Assembly: GCA_041397625.1 (NCBI GenBank)
Contig: JAWKWH010000006.1
Coordinates: 38,607-102,606 of the forward strand
Source of the DNA: JAWKWH01 sp041397625
Lineage (GTDB): Bacteria; Pseudomonadota; Alphaproteobacteria; Rhizobiales; Rhizobiaceae
DNA: 64,000 nt
Reading direction: 5' to 3'
Positions 17,833 to 26,706 of this stretch are shown here, one piece after another; position 1 is the stretch's first letter, and every line of letters starts with the position of its first letter. The notes beneath the pieces were generated by a model, which saw nothing but the letters and a program-made list of their open reading frames with translations, searched no databases and had not been told where the DNA came from. A program made the translations under genes and the position numbers.

Positions 17833-18843
17833 CTATTCGGCCGGCATGCGCACCGCTTCGGGCAGCGGCACGCCGTCCCTGCCCTGGCGGTATTCGCGAT
17901 AGGCGGCGATCAGCATGTCCTCGTCGCGGAATTCCGGCACCCAGCCGAGATCGCGCCCGGCCTTCGACACGTCGAGGATGCACATCTCGTCGGCGATCAG
18001 GTACTGCTCGGGATCCATGATCGGCATGTTCAGAAGGTCGAGCAGGTCGAGCGTCCGCTTCACCGCCCAGCCCGGCGTCGGCAGCAGAATCGACTTCGAG
18101 CCGGCGTGACGGACCAGCTCGCCGAGCAGCTTGCGCACCGGCGGCGGGTTGAGCGAGCCGAGATTGTAGGCTTCGTTCGGTACGCCGGCCCTGAAGGCGG
18201 CGCGCGCCGCCTCGGCGCAGTCATAGACCGAGATGAACTGGTAGGGGTTCCTGCCCGAGCCGATCATCGGTACCGGCAGGTTCCAGTCGATCAGCTTGAA
18301 CAGTTTCGTCAGGATGCCGAGGCGGCCGGGGCCGATGATCAGGCGCGGACGGAAGAGGGAAATGTCCATGCCCTTGTCGCGCCACTGCCAGCACAACTCC
18401 TCGGTCTTCCACTTCGACAGGCCGTATTCGCCGAGCGGATTGGCCGGATGGTCCTCCGTCTGCGGCCAGGTGTAGGTGTGGCCATAGATCATGTCGGTGG
18501 TGTAGTGCACGAGTTTCGATGCGCCGGCCTTGTCCATGGCCTGGATGATGTGTTCGGTGCCATGAAAGTTGACCGGCCAGAAGAAGTCGTGGCGCTTGGC
18601 CCGCACCTGGATCGGCGACAGCATCTTGGCCGACAGGTTGTAGACCATGTCGTCGGCGCGGATGCCGACCGCCTCGACCGCTGCCGGATCGGTCACGTCG
18701 CAGAAGACGAACTCCGCCTGCCGGTAGTGGCCGAGATCGCTCTTGGCGATGTCGGCGACGATCACCTCGTGGCCGTCCTCGATCAGTTTGGGGGCAAGAT
18801 GGCGGCCGACAAATCCGTCGCCGCCGAAGATGATGTGTTTCAT
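17833..18843 (-). CDS. NAD-dependent epimerase/dehydratase (extended SDR)
   Basis: A 336-residue extended short-chain dehydrogenase. The nucleotide-binding motif GGDGFVG is at residues 7-13, and the catalytic pair Tyr140 and Lys144 is in GEYGLSKWK. An Asp at position 31 after the second strand suggests preference for NAD. Such enzymes epimerise, dehydrate or oxidise sugars attached to a carrier. Its start overlaps the stop of the SMR-type transporter by 4 nt, and the aminotransferase begins 15 bp after it. In this operon it could make or reduce the keto group used by the transaminase. The specific substrate is not apparent. Confidence 0.88.
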   Translation of the reverse strand: MKHIIFGGDGFVGRHLAPKLIEDGHEVIVADIAKSDLGHYRQAEFVFCDVTDPAAVEAVGIRADDMVYNLSAKMLSPIQVRAKRHDFFWPVNFHGTEHIIQAMDKAGASKLVHYTTDMIYGHTYTWPQTEDHPANPLGEYGLSKWKTEELCWQWRDKGMDISLFRPRLIIGPGRLGILTKLFKLIDWNLPVPMIGSGRNPYQFISVYDCAEAARAAFRAGVPNEAYNLGSLNPPPVRKLLGELVRHAGSKSILLPTPGWAVKRTLDLLDLLNMPIMDPEQYLIADEMCILDVSKAGRDLGWVPEFRDEDMLIAAYREYRQGRDGVPLPEAVRMPAE

Positions 18844-19271
18844 CCGGCAAGCTCGCTGGTTTGGATTTTCTGTTGTGTCTGGTCTTCCGCCACCGCGTGG
18901 CCGCCGCCGCTCTGCGCGATCAGCACCGTGCCGACGCAGATGAAGGCGATGCCGGCGATGCGCAGCGCGTTCAGGTCTTCGCGGAAGACGAAATAGGCGA
19001 ACACCGCCACCGCCACATAGGCAAGGCTCAGGAACGGATAGGCGAACGAAAGCTCCACCTTCGACAGGACGTAGAGGTGCGAGGCCATCGAAATGACGAA
19101 CACCGCAAGCCCGGCGAAGATCCAGGGGCTGAACACGATCTGCAGGATCTTCAAAAGCGGATTGACGTTGGCGAAACTCAGCGGGCCGAGGTTCATCATG
19201 CCGTATTTGAGCATGAGTTGCGCCGCCGCATTGGTCATCACGGTAAACAGGATGAAGGGTAGGAATTTCAT
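18840..19271 (-). CDS. Small EamA/SMR-type membrane transporter (four helices)
   Basis: A 143-residue protein with four membrane helices and a polar 25-residue tail. The pattern (MTNAAAQLMLKYGM in helix 1, FAYPFLSLAYVAVAVFAYFVFRE in helix 3, LNALRIAGIAFICVGTVLIA in helix 4) matches EmrE/ArnE/ArnF-like half-EamA proteins. Those next to polyprenyl-phosphate sugar genes are usually proposed to flip the lipid-linked sugar. It is the first gene of its operon, with an AT-rich, dyad-containing promoter region just upstream. Drug efflux is the alternative, but the operon argues for a lipid-sugar flippase role, possibly as a dimer. Confidence 0.82.
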   Translation of the reverse strand: MKFLPFILFTVMTNAAAQLMLKYGMMNLGPLSFANVNPLLKILQIVFSPWIFAGLAVFVISMASHLYVLSKVELSFAYPFLSLAYVAVAVFAYFVFREDLNALRIAGIAFICVGTVLIAQSGGGHAVAEDQTQQKIQTSELAG

Positions 19272-19281
19272 GACGCCGTCC

Positions 19282-19339
19282 TTTGATGTCCTGTTACATC
19301 AAAACCGCAAACATTTCGTGAAAACATCAAAATTGATGT
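19282..19339. promoter_or_regulatory. Paired TTGATGT/ACATCAA dyads, candidate operators
   Basis: TTTGATGT (19282-19289) pairs with ACATCAAA (19296-19303), and a second dyad ACATCAAAATTGATGT occupies 19324-19339. The four half-sites lie in the 115-bp AT-rich gap directly upstream of the transporter-SDR-aminotransferase operon. The surrounding 50 bp are markedly richer in A and T than the genes. A dimeric repressor or activator bound at two sites is the natural reading, although the regulator cannot be identified. Confidence 0.5.
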
Positions 19340-19386
19340 AAAAAATTCAACAACTTACCATTAACCATGAATGGTTCGAATTTTAA

Positions 19387-20745
19387 TCATTCCGCCGCCG
19401 CCAGAAGCGGCAGGCGCCGGGCCGGCAGCCGGCCTGCCGTGCGCGCCCAGAAATCCGACATGAAGGCGGGATCGCGCAGCGCCTCCAGTTGCGGCCATTC
19501 GGGAAACGACGCGGCGAAGGTTTCGGCGCTCATATGGGCGTCCTTGTAGGGATTGACCGCACCGCCGGCGGCAACCGTGATCCGGTTCAGCTGTTGCAGC
19601 AATTCGGCCGTCCGTGCGCCGCGATAGGCAAAATCGAGCGTCAGCGTGTAGCCGGCGCGCGGAAACGACACCATGCCCGGCGAAGCCAGCGCGCCGAAGC
19701 GCTTGAGCACGGTCAGGAACGATGCCTGGCCTGCCTCGCGCGCCACGCGCATCAGTGTCGGAACCGTCTTGCGCGCCTTTTCCGCCGGAATGACGCTTTG
19801 GTGCTGGACCAGGCCGCGTGGCCCGTAGAGCCGGTTCCAGTCGGCTACGCCGTCGAGCGGGAAGAAGAAAGCGTCATGGGTCGAAAACCGCCGCGACGGC
19901 CCGCGTGTCTTCGCCAGCCGGTAGGCGGTGTTGAACATGCGCACGAACGGCCGGTTGAGCATGTTGAGCGGCGGCTGCACCGGTACCGCAAGCCGGGTAC
20001 GGTCGTCGCCCCGGGGCGCGCCGGGCCGGCCGCGGGCATGATTTCCGGTCAGAAGCAAGCCCCTGCCCTCCGAGCCGCCGGAGGCGAGCTGGTCGATCCA
20101 GGCAACCGCATATTCATTGGTCTCGTCGGCACCGATCGCGCGATCGAAATAATCGTCAAGCGAACCGAGCGGCGTCACCGTCTCCTCGATCGTCAGCGAG
20201 GAGACCTTCATCAGCCTGATCGAGGCGCGGGTGATCAGTCCGGTCAGGCCCATGCCGCCGATCGTCGCCGCAAAGAGTTCGGCATTCTTTGCCCGCGAGC
20301 AGGTGCGTTCGCTGCCGTCGGAACGCAGCAGGTCGAAGGCGAGAACATGGCAGCCGAACGTGCCGCGCCGGTGGTGGTTCTTGCCATGGATATCGTTGGC
20401 GATCGCACCGCCGAGCGTCACGTGTTTGGTGCCGGGCACCACGGCGGGAAAGAAGCCGTGCGCCGCCGCATAGGCAATGATGTCGCCAAGCAGCGCCCCG
20501 CTTTCCGCCTCCAGCACACCGGTCGCCTTGTCGAGGCCGATGATGCGGTTGTGGCCGCGCATGTCGACGATGGCGCCGGCGCCGTTGTGGCAGCTGTCGC
20601 CGTAGCTGCGGCCGTTACCGTAGGCGAGCAGACTGCCGGGGCCGGCCGCGCCGGTGCGCAGCAGTGCCATGGCTTCGCCCGCGGCGAGCACGTCGCGCTG
20701 CCCGCGGGTCAGATTGCCGAAACTGTCGTGGCGGACGGATTTCAT
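19387..20745 (-). CDS. FAD-linked oxidase, DprE1-like
   Basis: A 452-residue flavoprotein of the VAO/PCMH fold. The FAD-binding blocks are NGRSYGDSCHN near 44-54 and PGTKHVTLGGAIANDIHGKN near 104-123. The VPGT-GGAIA-DIHGKNHH combination is typical of DprE1, which oxidises the 2'-OH of decaprenylphosphoryl ribose. No signal peptide is visible, so it acts at the cytosolic membrane face. Its start overlaps the stop of the HAD-UbiA gene by 4 nt, which supports action on that enzyme's product. The gene ends before the AT-rich promoter region of the next operon. Substrate identity is inferred from family and neighbour. Confidence 0.85.
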   Translation of the reverse strand: MKSVRHDSFGNLTRGQRDVLAAGEAMALLRTGAAGPGSLLAYGNGRSYGDSCHNGAGAIVDMRGHNRIIGLDKATGVLEAESGALLGDIIAYAAAHGFFPAVVPGTKHVTLGGAIANDIHGKNHHRRGTFGCHVLAFDLLRSDGSERTCSRAKNAELFAATIGGMGLTGLITRASIRLMKVSSLTIEETVTPLGSLDDYFDRAIGADETNEYAVAWIDQLASGGSEGRGLLLTGNHARGRPGAPRGDDRTRLAVPVQPPLNMLNRPFVRMFNTAYRLAKTRGPSRRFSTHDAFFFPLDGVADWNRLYGPRGLVQHQSVIPAEKARKTVPTLMRVAREAGQASFLTVLKRFGALASPGMVSFPRAGYTLTLDFAYRGARTAELLQQLNRITVAAGGAVNPYKDAHMSAETFAASFPEWPQLEALRDPAFMSDFWARTAGRLPARRLPLLAAAE

Positions 20746-22178
20746 TGCATCGCCGCGACCACCAGCAGCAATCCGCCAATGGCGATCACCAGCTGGCTGC
20801 GCCAGTCGCGTACCAGGAACACCACCGGATCGTCATGCAGCTCGCGCCGGCCGGCCAGAACCCAGATGCGCAGCGTCAGGTAGAGCACGATCGGCGCCAG
20901 CGGCCAGATCATCCACGGATTTGCATAGAGCTCGCGCACCGAGGCGCTGTCGATGTAGAGCGCCAGAACCATGGCGGCGGCAAACGCGGCGGAAACGCCG
21001 CCCTGTGCGATGACCGACAGGTCCTCGGGCCGGTAGCCGCGTCCTGCGATCCGCGTCCCCTCCTCGACATCCGTGTCGGCCAGCTCGACATGGCGTTTGA
21101 CCAATGCCAGCGACAGGAAGAAGAAGATCGAGAATGCCAGCAGCCAGAACGACACATCGGTGCCGGTGGCCGCCGCGCCGGCCAGGATCCGGATCGTGTA
21201 GAGCCCGGCAAGCGTGAACACGTCGATCAGCAGCATCCGCTTCAAGGAAAGCGAGTAAGCTGTTGTGGTAACGAGATAAAGCACCAGGACCAGACCGAAA
21301 AGCGGGTCCAGCAGCAGCGCCGAGGCCGCGCTGAGCGCCAGGAGGCTGCCGGCACTGGCGAGACCGAACGGGATCGACAGCGTTCCGGCGGCGAACGGAC
21401 GGTTTTTCTTCGTCGCGTGCTTGCGGTCGAGCGGCATGTCGAAGAAGTCGTTGACGATGTAGATCGCGGACGCTGCGGCGCTGAGCGACACGAAGGCGAT
21501 CGCGCAGGCGAGAACCATGCCGGTATCGAAATATTCGTGCGACAGTACCATCGGCACGGCGATCAGCGTGTTTTTGAGCCACTGATGCACGCGCAGCATC
21601 TTGATGATGGTCCTGACCGACGGTTTGGACGTCTCGATCAGTTCGGCGTCATGGCGCCGCTGCCACCGCGCCGCCGCACCGTCGGGCGCCACGACGATGG
21701 CCGAACCGGCGGCGTCGAAGACGGCGATGTCGGCCCTGCTGTTGCCGACATAGTCGAAACCGCCGTCGCCGAATTCGCGGGTCAGCGCGTCGCGCTTGCG
21801 TGTCGCCGTCAGGTTGCAGGTCGCGTCGGTGGCGAGAATCGCGTCGAATAGGCCCAGATGATCGGCAATCGCCTCGGCAAAGCGCTCATGACTGCCGGTC
21901 GCCAGGATCAGCCGCCTGCCGGCTTCCTTCTCGGCTGTCAGCCGCTCGACCACTTCGGGCCGGTAGGGCAGCGCCGTCGCATCCAGCTCAATGCGCGCCG
22001 CGATCTCCGACTTGAGCCGCGCCTTGCCGCCGGCAAGCCACAACGGCAGCATGAACAGCGCGAGCGGATTGCTGCGCAGCAGCTGGAACAGGCTTTCCCA
22101 AAACAGGTCGGTGGCGATCAGCGTTCCGTCGAGGTCGACGGCCAGAACCGCGTGCCTTGTCTCAGATCGCGCATCCAT
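20742..22178 (-). CDS. HAD phosphatase-UbiA prenyltransferase fusion (polyprenyl-phosphate phosphoribosyltransferase type)
   Basis: A 478-residue bifunctional protein. Residues 1-180 form a HAD domain with DLDGT at 15-19 and ILATGSH near 91-97. Residues 190-478 form a UbiA-like membrane domain with about eight helices, an entry motif RVHQWLKN and the metal/diphosphate site NDFFDMPLDRKHATKKNRP from residue 243. This second motif matches phosphoribosyl transfer from PRPP to a polyprenyl phosphate. The fused phosphatase could then remove the 5'-phosphate. The ATG at 22178 was chosen because the frame upstream shows no conserved sequence; a TTG one codon earlier has somewhat better ribosome-site spacing. 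Confidence 0.85.
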   Translation of the reverse strand: MDARSETRHAVLAVDLDGTLIATDLFWESLFQLLRSNPLALFMLPLWLAGGKARLKSEIAARIELDATALPYRPEVVERLTAEKEAGRRLILATGSHERFAEAIADHLGLFDAILATDATCNLTATRKRDALTREFGDGGFDYVGNSRADIAVFDAAGSAIVVAPDGAAARWQRRHDAELIETSKPSVRTIIKMLRVHQWLKNTLIAVPMVLSHEYFDTGMVLACAIAFVSLSAAASAIYIVNDFFDMPLDRKHATKKNRPFAAGTLSIPFGLASAGSLLALSAASALLLDPLFGLVLVLYLVTTTAYSLSLKRMLLIDVFTLAGLYTIRILAGAAATGTDVSFWLLAFSIFFFLSLALVKRHVELADTDVEEGTRIAGRGYRPEDLSVIAQGGVSAAFAAAMVLALYIDSASVRELYANPWMIWPLAPIVLYLTLRIWVLAGRRELHDDPVVFLVRDWRSQLVIAIGGLLLVVAAMQ

Positions 22179-22305
22179 CAAGAACCATGCCTTCCCCGTT
22201 CCGTCCGCCCTTTGCCGGCGTCGTTGTCGCAATTTGGGGGTTGCTATGGCACGCCGCGATTAGAAAATGCTGAATATCCAGCGATTTGGGCGCCGGCGCA
22301 GATGC

Positions 22306-22339
22306 AAAAGGCCCACCATCGTTAACGAATGGTGAGCCT
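22306..22339 (-). terminator. Rho-independent terminator (minus strand)
   Basis: Arms 22309-22319 (AGGCCCACCAT) and 22329-22339 (ATGGTGAGCCT) pair with one mismatch around a CGTTAACGA loop. On the minus strand the stem ends in TTTT. It lies about 40 bp past the stop of the 86-residue periplasmic gene and separates it from the HAD-UbiA operon. Confidence 0.75.
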
Positions 22340-22376
22340 GATGCCTGGTATTTTACTCGAATGCGCGCGAACGCGC

Positions 22377-22637
22377 CTATTTGAAGACGGCGCGGCCGCC
22401 TGAAATCTCGATCGTCTCGCCGCCGCTCAGCGCCTCACGGTCGCCATTGGGCATGGTGACGAAGCAGCCGCCGTCGCAGAATTCCAGCGATTCACCGACG
22501 CCGAGCACCAGCTCGGACCGGGCGCCGCTCTCGGTGACGACCAGCGTGCGCTGGACATCGTCCTTGTTGGTCACGGTCGCGGCAAACGCCGGTGGTGCGA
22601 TCATTATTCCCGCAAGCAGGATCAGAAACTTTCTCAT
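22377..22637 (-). CDS. Small secreted/periplasmic protein of unknown function
   Basis: An 86-residue protein with an obvious signal peptide: MRKFLILLAGIMIAPPAFA, then cleavage before ATVTNK. The mature part has about 67 residues, mostly short beta-like segments, with a Cys-x3-Cys pair in FCDGGCFVTMP that could form a disulfide or bind metal. No family is recognised. The start is preceded by a weak GTGAAACGAA, and the gene has its own terminator. It is a single-gene unit between the mechanosensitive channel and the lipid-sugar operon, with no clear functional link to either. Confidence 0.75.
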   Translation of the reverse strand: MRKFLILLAGIMIAPPAFAATVTNKDDVQRTLVVTESGARSELVLGVGESLEFCDGGCFVTMPNGDREALSGGETIEISGGRAVFK

Positions 22638-22766
22638 TTCGTTTCACGGTGTTGCCACCGCCTCTGTTCGGGCGCGCCGCTGACGCGCGTTCCTCGATAT
22701 GATGCCACAATAAAGGCGGATTTCTGAACCGGGCCTGAACATCCTGTTGTGGCGGTTTTTCCGGTT

Positions 22767-25286
22767 TCAGTCGTCCGGATCGATCTTGCGCCGCCGCCTT
22801 CGCCGCGGTGGCACCGGCTCAGCGGCTGCTTTTTCCGCCTCGGCCGCCTTTTTCGCCGCGGCAACCGCTGCCGCCCTCCGCCGCGCTTGCGCCTTGCGCG
22901 CCTTGTCGGCGGCGGCCTCGGCGCTTTCCGTCCTGATGTGGATATCGCGTTGCGGGAACGGGATTTCAATGCCCTCTTGTTCGAAAGCCTCGACGATGGC
23001 GTAGCGCACATCGTTCGACACGGTCATGATGTTGGAAATGTCGTAGAGATACATCCGCACCTCGAAGTCCAGCGACGAAGCGCCGAAATCCTTGAAAACC
23101 ACCGCCGGCTCCGGATTCTTGGTCACCATGTCGTGGCTTTTGGCGATCTCCATGAGGATATCGCGAACGCGCGTCACGTCGCTGCCATAGGCGACGCCGA
23201 TGGCGACTTCGGCGCGACCGAGCTTATTGCGATGCGTCCAGTTGCCGACCGCCTGGTTGATCAGCTCCGAATTGGGCAGCAGGATCGTCTGGCGCTGGAA
23301 GGTCTCGATCTCTGTGGCGCGCACATTGACCCGCTTGACGGTTCCCTCGTAGCCGCCGGCAACGATCCAGTCGCCGGCCTTGAACGGCCGCTCGGCCAGC
23401 AGGATCAGCCCCGACACGAAGTTCGACACGATGTTCTGCAGGCCGAAGCCGATGCCGAGCGACAATGCGCCGGCCACCAGCGCCAGGCTTGACAGGTTTA
23501 TGCCCGCCGCCACCACGCCGATCAGCGCGGCAAGGGCGATGCCGGCATAGCCGATGGCGGTTCGGATGGAATTGCGCACGCCCGAATCGATGCGGCTGCG
23601 CGCCAGCACGGTGCCGTCGAGCCAGCGCTCGAACCAGCGCGTCGCCAGGTAGCCGACGAAGAAGATCAGGAATCCCGTCAGGATGCCGCCGATGGAAATC
23701 GACACCGAGCCGATATTGATCTCCGAAAACGCGCGAATGGCCCAGGTCTTGACGTCGCCGAACTTGAACCCCCAGTTCAGCAGTACGACCGGAATGCCGA
23801 TCAGCAGGATCAGGAGATGCAGCAGAAGGCTGATGACGACGCCGATGCGGTCGACCGCCATTTCGCCGAGACCGAAGAATTGGCCCATGCGCCTGCCGAT
23901 GGCGGTCTGCTGGAATGCGCCCTCCGCCGAAACCGCCCCGGCCGACAGGAATCCCAGATACATCGTCACCAGGATGCCGCTGGTCACCACGATCTGCTGG
24001 GAAATGAACGCCGCCAGGCCGACATAGCCGAACAGCGTCACGGCGATCGTGCCCAGCCCCAGTAGATAGAGCGGATAGCGCACGATGCGCGGCCACCGCT
24101 TCGGCAGGCCATCCCGGCCGGCCAGCGGTTTGACGGAGGCGATCAGCAGCACCAGCACGCCGACGATGGTGTTGAGGATCAAGCCGGTCGCCACGGTGAG
24201 CTGCAGCGGCGAGCCCAACACCTCGAAAACGGTTCCGAACAGGAAATCCAGGCCGGTCGCCGTCGCCAGGGCGGTCACCAGCCAGACCAGGTAATGCGCC
24301 GCGTCGCCGTGCACGGGCAGGAGCCGCCAGCCGGGCAGGTTCGGCGACAGGACCGCTTTGGCCAGCCAGTGGATGTAGAAGATGACGATCACCACCTCGA
24401 GCGTCATGCCGAGGATTTCGCGGATGTCACCGCGCAGCACCTGGAACCATTGATAAAGCACCAGGGTCAGAATGAAGAACACGAACAGCGCCAGGGTCGG
24501 CAGCAGCGTCGACCAGAAGGCCACCGTCAGGCGCGACAGATAGGACGGGTTCTCGATCTCCGGATTGCGCGACATCACCGGGCCGACGAGCCGTCGCCCG
24601 AAGATGAAGATGACGATCGCCGCGGCCAGCGAGAAGAACGTCGCCAGCAGCATGGCGTTCAGCTTGTAGGCGACGACGAACCGCAGCCAGAAATAGAACG
24701 TTTTGTAGAGCTTGCCGGTTTCGGTCCAGAAAGCGCCCAGCACCTCCTGGCCGAAGGCGAACGACAGGTCGTAGCGCTTCGACAGCGTACGGGCGAACAG
24801 GTCGCGCCTGAGCTCCGAAATGCGATCGATCAGGCCGCTGACCTCGACGGAGAGCGTTTCGGCCTCGCCGATCAGCGCGTTGATCTCGGCGCGCTCATTG
24901 GTCAGCGAGGCGCGCTCCTCGGCGACGATGTCCGGTTCCGGCGCCTCGTGTTCGCCGGGTGCTGCGCCAAGCTGATCGAGCCTCAGCCTGATTTCGTTCA
25001 GCCTCGGTCTGAGGTTCACCGCGCTTCCAAGGATCTTCTCGGCAAGCGATTCCAGCTGCAGCCTGAGTTCGACGAGCTTGTTGTCGTCCTCCGAACTCGT
25101 ATCGATACTGTCGGATATCTCCTTCACCTTCTGGGTGAGTTCGGCGACGACAGCCTTCTGCTCCTCGAGCACGTTGTTCGCCGTCTGCGCCCGCAGCGCC
25201 CCCGGCATCATCACCACCGCCAACGCCAGGAAGAAACTGGCGACATACGGTAAGAAGGCGGAACGATGGACGGCTGCCGGAATCAA
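22767..25286 (-). CDS. Large MscS-family mechanosensitive channel with periplasmic domain (DUF3772 type)
   Basis: An 839-residue channel protein. A signal peptide ends near residue 33 (ALRAQ), followed by a coiled-coil-rich periplasmic domain to about residue 190, then about eleven membrane helices. The MscS pore helix and beta domain (LSLGIGFGLQNIVSNFVSGL, then ERPFKAGDWI) are near residues 600-650. The tail after the channel domain is Ala/Arg-rich. Translation probably starts at a TTG (25284-25286) six bases after GGAGGGG. That start gives a perfect signal peptide, whereas the ATG 33 codons upstream would place a non-hydrophobic extension before it. It protects against osmotic downshift by releasing solutes. 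Confidence 0.88.
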   Translation of the reverse strand: MIPAAVHRSAFLPYVASFFLALAVVMMPGALRAQTANNVLEEQKAVVAELTQKVKEISDSIDTSSEDDNKLVELRLQLESLAEKILGSAVNLRPRLNEIRLRLDQLGAAPGEHEAPEPDIVAEERASLTNERAEINALIGEAETLSVEVSGLIDRISELRRDLFARTLSKRYDLSFAFGQEVLGAFWTETGKLYKTFYFWLRFVVAYKLNAMLLATFFSLAAAIVIFIFGRRLVGPVMSRNPEIENPSYLSRLTVAFWSTLLPTLALFVFFILTLVLYQWFQVLRGDIREILGMTLEVVIVIFYIHWLAKAVLSPNLPGWRLLPVHGDAAHYLVWLVTALATATGLDFLFGTVFEVLGSPLQLTVATGLILNTIVGVLVLLIASVKPLAGRDGLPKRWPRIVRYPLYLLGLGTIAVTLFGYVGLAAFISQQIVVTSGILVTMYLGFLSAGAVSAEGAFQQTAIGRRMGQFFGLGEMAVDRIGVVISLLLHLLILLIGIPVVLLNWGFKFGDVKTWAIRAFSEINIGSVSISIGGILTGFLIFFVGYLATRWFERWLDGTVLARSRIDSGVRNSIRTAIGYAGIALAALIGVVAAGINLSSLALVAGALSLGIGFGLQNIVSNFVSGLILLAERPFKAGDWIVAGGYEGTVKRVNVRATEIETFQRQTILLPNSELINQAVGNWTHRNKLGRAEVAIGVAYGSDVTRVRDILMEIAKSHDMVTKNPEPAVVFKDFGASSLDFEVRMYLYDISNIMTVSNDVRYAIVEAFEQEGIEIPFPQRDIHIRTESAEAAADKARKAQARRRAAAVAAAKKAAEAEKAAAEPVPPRRRRRRKIDPDD

Positions 25287-25509
25287 GTATTTCCCCTCCG
25301 CTGCGACATTCGACGGAACCTGCTCCGTTGATAATCGGGGGCGCAGGCCGCGGCAAGTGCGAAGCGACGCGCCCGAACCGACCAAGTCGCCGTCGCTGAG
25401 CCATGCGGCATCATTGCCGATTGTCGTCTTCGCAACGATTAAATATGACTTGCCCTGTCAACTTAGAGCGCCACCCCGCCCCGGCCTGTCGAGAACACGG
25501 AGAAAGATC

Positions 25510-26697
25510 ATGCCGACGACCACCGCGAACGCCATTCGCAGCTATGAAGGGCCGGCCCTGTTCGCGCGCGGTTTCCGGCCGTTCTTCCTCGGCGCCGCGC
25601 TGTTCGCGGCACTTGCCGTTCCCGCGTGGATCGTCATGCTGGCACAGGGCCTGTCGCCCCACGCGATCCTGTCGGCGCGCGACCTCCACATGCACGAAAT
25701 GGCCTTCGGCTACACCTCGGCCGTCATCGCCGGCTTTCTGCTCACCGCCACGCCCAACTGGACGGGACGTCTTCCGGTCACCGGCGTCCCGCTTGCCGGA
25801 CTGTTCGCGCTATGGCTCGCCGGGCGCATCGCCATGGACCTGCCATTGCTTCCCCCGCTTGCAATCGCGGTTGTCGACGCGTCCTTCCTGGTCGTCTTCT
25901 CCGGCCTTCTCTGGCGCGAGATCCTTGCGGCGGGAAACCTGCGCAACCTGCCGGTCTGCCTGATAGTCACGCTGTTTGCCGCGGCCAATGTCTGGTTTCA
26001 CGCCCTGGCGCTCGGCGGCGGCGACGCGGACATCGCGGTTCGCGCCGCACTCGGCTCGGTGGCGGTGCTGATCACGGTCATCGGCGGCCGCATCGTGCCG
26101 AGCTTCACCCGTAACTGGCTGGCCAGAAACCAGGCCAGTGCGCTGCCGGCCGCGTTTTCCGGCTTCGACAAGCTGGTTCTTGCCTGCGGCGTCGTCGCGG
26201 TCGCCAGCTGGATCGTCGTCCCCGACAACCACTGGACCGGCATCCTCGCCCTAATTGCCGGTTTCCTGCATCTTGCCCGCGTCGCGCGCTGGCGCGGCTG
26301 GCTGACCTTCGCCGAGCCGCTCGTCACCATCCTCCACGTCGGATATCTGTGGCTTCCGGTCTGGCTGCTGCTGGTATCTGCCTCTATCCTGGGCGACTGG
26401 CTGGATGCGTCGGCGGCCAGCCACGCGCTGACGGCCGGCGCGATCGGCACTATGACGGTGGCGATGATGAGCCGCGCCATTCTCGGCCACAGCGGCCGGC
26501 CGCTGACCGCAGGCAAGGGCATCGTCACGATCTATTTGATGATCGTCGCCGCCGCCGCGATCCGCATTGTCGCCGGCATCGTGGCGGCCGACTACATGGT
26601 TGTCCTGACCGTGGCCGCCGCGCTCTGGTTCGGCGGTTTCGCCTTGTTCGCGTGGATTTTCACGCCGATGTGCACCAGGCCGCGCGTGGCGGGATAA
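25510..26697 (+). CDS. NnrS family heme-copper membrane protein
   Basis: A 395-residue polytopic protein with about twelve helices. The family is recognised by ARGFRPFFLGAALFA at the N-terminus, LHMHEMAFGYTSAVIAGFLLTA near residue 60, IGGRIVPSFTRNWLA near 193-207 and MSRAILGHSGRPL near 320. Several histidines in those motifs are proposed heme and copper ligands. NnrS proteins are associated with nitric oxide stress and denitrification; they lower intracellular damage from NO. The ATG follows GGAGAAAGATC. It is divergent from the MscS channel and converges with a nitroreductase. No classic NnrR or FNR box could be seen in the 220-bp upstream gap. Confidence 0.88.
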   Translation: MPTTTANAIRSYEGPALFARGFRPFFLGAALFAALAVPAWIVMLAQGLSPHAILSARDLHMHEMAFGYTSAVIAGFLLTATPNWTGRLPVTGVPLAGLFALWLAGRIAMDLPLLPPLAIAVVDASFLVVFSGLLWREILAAGNLRNLPVCLIVTLFAAANVWFHALALGGGDADIAVRAALGSVAVLITVIGGRIVPSFTRNWLARNQASALPAAFSGFDKLVLACGVVAVASWIVVPDNHWTGILALIAGFLHLARVARWRGWLTFAEPLVTILHVGYLWLPVWLLLVSASILGDWLDASAASHALTAGAIGTMTVAMMSRAILGHSGRPLTAGKGIVTIYLMIVAAAAIRIVAGIVAADYMVVLTVAAALWFGGFALFAWIFTPMCTRPRVAG

Positions 26698-26706
26698 TCG
26701 GGCTGG

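Noticed and set aside
19363..19376. AACCATGAATGGTT as terminator of the DprE1-like gene
   Set aside because: The loop would have only two bases and no T-run follows directly on the minus strand.
25387..25509. NnrR/FNR-type box upstream of nnrS
   Set aside because: A TTGCCCTGTCAA sequence has the wrong spacing (12 bp instead of 14) and an incomplete dyad.
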